From positions 54,254,648 to 54,318,647 of the forward strand of contig OX104115.1 of NCBI GenBank assembly GCA_944474755.1: a stretch of 64,000 bases of DNA, given 5' to 3'. The stretch's first letter is position 1. Each line of letters begins with the position of its first letter. Of this stretch, positions 60,638-64,000 are shown one piece after another. Both the position numbers and the translations under genes were made by a program. Under the pieces are notes generated by a model. The model had not been told where the DNA came from. It ran no database searches and was given only the letters and a program-made list of their open reading frames with translations. The stretch is from Limnoperna fortunei. Lineage: Eukaryota > Mollusca > Bivalvia > Mytilida > Modiolidae.

Positions 60638-62550
60638 GTTGATTGGACCCCTGGGTCGGTTTTAAGCCCTCTGGCATTGTTGTTGATAACGATCATCAGT
60701 TACAATGCAGATTTATGACAATAGTTATAAAGCTATATATTTATGTATAAAATTTATTCTTGTCCAAAATAAATATGTATACGAATATCCCAAAATAAAA
60801 ATGCATGAACGTGAATGCATTTTCTATCAACTTTATTTCAGAAAAGACGTATATTTAAAAATTATTATTATACAAATTATTAAAATATAATTTTTAAGTA
60901 ACCGTTAAGTTATTATTTTTCCATTTGAAGATCGGTAGGTAAGAAATATAGAACAATCAATACACGGACCGAACTTGTAATACACATCCGCCATACTGTT
61001 TGTTTACCTGTACAAAATGAAAGGAATAAAGGACGGATCAAATTATTTATATATATATTTGTTTTTTTATTCACAGGTTTCTGGTAAGTTTTTGGTATTT
61101 ATATTGTTGTTGAACAAAATCTAACATGTTGTTTGTTTTGCATTTTTAACCTTTCTTCGTTTTAGCTTTATATTTTTATTTTGACTTTTTATTATTACGT
61201 TGGGTTTCTAATGATTTGATTTTTTTTATTGTCGATTTTATTTGTTTAATTCAAATTATGTTAATTGTTAATAAAATTAAACGTGTTATTTGTTTTGCAT
61301 TCATAACAAATTCTTAGTTTTTACTTTATAAATATTTATTTGTTGTTATATTGAAATTTGCTCAGAAATTTATTTTCAATACAAAGCACGTTTTCGCCGT
61401 TTTCTGTTATTTTCTATTCAGCTTCAAATTGTTTCAATTTACAATTTATAAGCAGTAATACACAAAATTTAAATCATCTTAAAAACACATTTATGCTGTT
61501 TTATTTTACATCGTTAGTTAAGAAGCTCCGGTTTGATATAATTAGATGGCTAATGCTGTAAGTATCGATCGTAATATAATATTGTTATATCTGTATAAAG
61601 TATAAAGAGATGTATGTATATATTTATATTTTCCATTGTATTATCTGTTAGTGATTTAGACATTTTTATGGCTGCAGGTATTAAGAAATAACAAGGCAAA
61701 GTAATTTATATGTCCTCATAGAAAAGTAACTAATTTGGGCCTTATTCTCGATAAATCCTGTAGGCGAGAATGGGAATTATGAATTCATATTCTGTATCAT
61801 TTGTACCCCTGCCCGCCAGTATGAAATTATACAAATTATTATCATGTTTTTTTTCAGAAAAATGCAAGCCTAGGACTCCAACAGAGCACATCATTTTTTG
61901 TGCAGTATTGTTCTGCGGAAGAAATATTGTGTACTTGGTCAATAATACAATATTGGACTATATGTCTTGTTAGATTGTGTATAAATTATTTATTTTGTAG
62001 TTATTTTTCCATTACATATATTATGTATTGTAGCACATCATTGGTGGATGGGGTCTGGAAAGGGGGGGGGAGGGGTGCGATTATGAATCGGCGTCCACAA
62101 GGCCCCGTGATAAAAAAGGGGTCTAGAATGCATCACCTCACCTTATAAGGTTATTAGATTTTTGTACCGATCGATCTATCATTCAATTCGGATTAGTCTC
62201 CGTTAACCGCGTATATATATACAAAAGGGTTTCAACAAAATCAGCTATATCGCTTACAAACAACGCAGCTAGCTTTACAATATGCAGTTTGAACAGCTTT
62301 ACCGTAAATTTGATCCACGGTGCCATTTCAGCTATATGTTGAAAGATAATTTATATTGTACGTTTTACTACTAAGACATTATGTATTACGCCATCAGTTT
62401 CCGTGCATATATCTCTGGTTTTACGTATTCAAGAGCGATTCTAAATGTTGTTCTTTAAATCGTAAAATTAAGATGTATAAGATTTCTTTTTAAATGTTCG
62501 AATTCTTGCAACTGGAAAAACAAATTAACACATGTCGATCATATTACAAT
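60638..62550. other. AT-rich single-copy stretch
   Basis: No recognisable gene. Only short open frames with biased AT-rich codon content. A 35-codon frame at 61,017-61,124 overlaps a good splice-acceptor-like sequence (TTTTTTTATTCACAG) and a GTAAGT donor at 61,084, but support is too weak to call an exon. Confidence 0.45.
62050..62075 (+). other. G-quadruplex-capable G tract
   Basis: GGGG at 62,050-62,053, nine G at 62,062-62,070 and GGGG at 62,072-62,075 give four G4 runs with short loops. It stands out in an AT-rich surrounding. Confidence 0.6.
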
Positions 62551-63600
62551 CTATCTATGGGTTGACAACCATTACAAACGATTTAGAGAGTGAACTCGAT
62601 GTATACGTAAAATTATTTACGATCTTATTTGCAGAAATGTACTTTTGGCAGAGTCTGCCAACGATTTACAATTGGGTCTAAATTTCTTTCAAGAATACTG
62701 CGAAAAGTGGAAGCTAAAATTAAACATAGATAAGACTAAAGTTATGATATTCAGTAAAGGTGCAATCTCACGAAATTTTAAATTCACGTTCCAGGAAAGA
62801 GAATTAGAAATTGTAAGTGAATTAATATAACTCGGGGTTCAGTCTTTTCCAAAGAACGGGCTCTTTTAAAAAAAAATAAAAAATACCTCGTAGAGAAAGC
62901 CTTTATAGCAATGTATGAAATTCTAAATAAAGGCCGTCTGCATAATGTATCTATTAGTTCAATTAGATCTTTTCGACAAGATATGGAGCAGAAGTTTGGG
63001 GATTCCAAAACTGTGATATCTTAGAAATGTTGCACTTGAAATATTGTAAGCTGCTATTGAATCTCGAGTCTAGCACTCCTAGTGTAAGGATATATGGAGA
63101 GTAAGGTAGATACCCACTTCACATACAAATTAAACTACCAGTTACTTCTTATTGGTGTAAACTAATATGTGGTAAACGGTCAAAATTATCCAGCATGATA
63201 TATAAGCTCTTAATATGTAAATCGAATGAAGTAAACGTATTTTCTTGGATTCAATTTGTAAAATAATATTCTCTGTAGATTTAGATTAGGTAATCATAAA
63301 CTGCCAATAGAGCTTTGTCGTTGGAAAAATATAGAAAGAGAAAATAGACTTTGTCCGTTGTGTAATAAAAACGAAATCGGTGATGAATATCATTATATCT
63401 TACAATACCCGGTTTTTTTCTGAAATTTATTTCTAGAATGTATATTTATACACCGAACACAATTAAATTTCGTCAATTATTTAACAGTAAAACCCCGACC
63501 ACATTACGAAAACTCAGCAGATCTGTAGATATTAACAACAAAAAGGTAAACTTTACTTGACAAATCTGATACCGATAAGGTATTGAATTTTGTCTATTCT
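62551..63600 (+). pseudogene. Non-LTR retrotransposon reverse transcriptase, decayed C-terminal half
   Basis: A series of frames broken by stops and frameshifts follows the order of a LINE reverse transcriptase. NDLESEL leads into ILFAE, where the FADD catalytic box is expected but degraded. AESANDLQLGLNFFQEYC and KLKLNIDKTKVMIFSKG follow the palm domain. LGVQ, KKYLVEKAFIAMYEILNKG, GAEVWGFQNCDILEMLHLKY, LESSTPSVRIYGE and SYWCKLICGKRSKLSSMIYK belong to the thumb/connection region. RFRLGNHKLPIE with LCPLC...EYHY resembles the C-terminal zinc-knuckle-like part, last cysteine lost. The clade (CR1- or jockey-like) is a guess. It lacks endonuclease and N-terminal parts. Confidence 0.85.
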
Positions 63601-64000
63601 GTTTTTTTCTGTTTATCGCTATTATTTGTAACAATAATTATTTGCGAGATATATATGGTATTGATTGTATAAGAAAGTAGATGGTGTTGCAATACCTATT
63701 AGTTTATTGTATAATGTACTTGTTTATTGTATATTGTATTTGTTTATTGTATTTGTATGACATTCAATCTCTCGCTCTGAAACCATTGTATTCATTGAAT
63801 TTGGAGAATAAAGATAGAACTATCCATCTACATTGGACATATAATAAGCTTCTTTCTGACTGGTTGATTATTTTCTTTGCTCTATTGTATATGTAGTTAT
63901 ATTCTCTAATTATAGGAAATGCTGACCACTAATTTGAGCAGAGGACTAAAAAATAAACATCATAACTAATTATGACTATAAATATCTGTAGTGCGATTTT
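63601..64000. other. Sequence downstream of the LINE remnant
   Basis: Possibly 3' untranslated part of the dead retrotransposon. It contains a short 20-bp tandem repeat of TTTATTGTATAWTGTAYTTG at 63,703-63,758. No gene is seen. Confidence 0.45.

Noticed and set aside
60705..60890. A 61-codon plus-strand frame in the right spacer
   Set aside because: AT-driven composition (isoleucine, lysine, tyrosine), no domain, and no splice or promoter context.
63681..63896. A 71-codon plus-strand frame near the right edge
   Set aside because: It begins inside a 20-bp tandem repeat of TTTATTGTAT and has no recognisable domain; probably downstream sequence of the dead LINE.

Overview
The window is eukaryotic, non-coding and repeat-dominated. 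I see no intact protein-coding gene in 64 kb. The AT-rich base composition, the dense AGGTCA/TGACCT boxes, the recurring GGGGARATAACTCC motif and the GGCGGAA-(AAT)n element ends are all features I associate with bivalve mollusc genomes. That assignment is recognition, not a database result. The only recognisable proteins are dead transposon fragments at the right edge: a Tc1-like transposase tail and a non-LTR retrotransposon reverse transcriptase.

Positions 1-56,350 are a complex higher-order satellite. The basic unit is 3,767 bp, repeated head to tail and almost identical from 1 to about 40.2 kb. Units differ mainly by the length of one poly-C tract and one A tract plus a few shared SNPs. 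Units 3 and 10 are longer (5.3 kb) because each carries an extra 1.3-1.5 kb module. To the right the array decays: unit 11 is a recombinant, unit 12 has a deeply diverged middle block, units 13 and 14 are a 2,954-bp duplication of a different arrangement, and unit 15 is cut short at 56.35 kb.

Each unit is a chain of modules of the form [hairpin + AGGCTTTCCACTT-like flank] - [variable interior] - [about 190-bp terminal domain ending GGCGGAA] - [(AAT)n]. I label modules by hairpin: H1 (CATTGGTTC arm), H2 (AATCGTTCT arm), M (TTTCTTCC arm, with a 1.33-kb specific block containing a tRNA-like sequence), M' (ATTTGTG arm), H3 (CATTTGTTC arm) and H5 (a short cassette that is little more than a hairpin). 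The standard 3,767-bp unit reads H1 - H5 - H5 - M. A different family, H3 (two copies, 56,354-59,165), has its own 157-bp internal tandem repeats but shares the terminal-domain landmarks at almost the same spacing, so the chain grammar crosses families.

From 59,165 to 64,000 the sequence is mostly single copy and AT-rich. It holds a Tc1-like remnant with one terminal repeat (59,728-60,175), an inverted CCTTAAT repeat cluster (60,474-60,637), a G-quadruplex-capable G tract (62,050-62,075) and a decayed non-LTR retrotransposon (62,551 to about 63,600).

The strongest candidate for something undescribed is the modular array itself: interchangeable start hairpins whose stems change by compensatory substitutions, joined by a shared terminal domain and an (AAT)n linker, over a background of nuclear-receptor-type half-sites.
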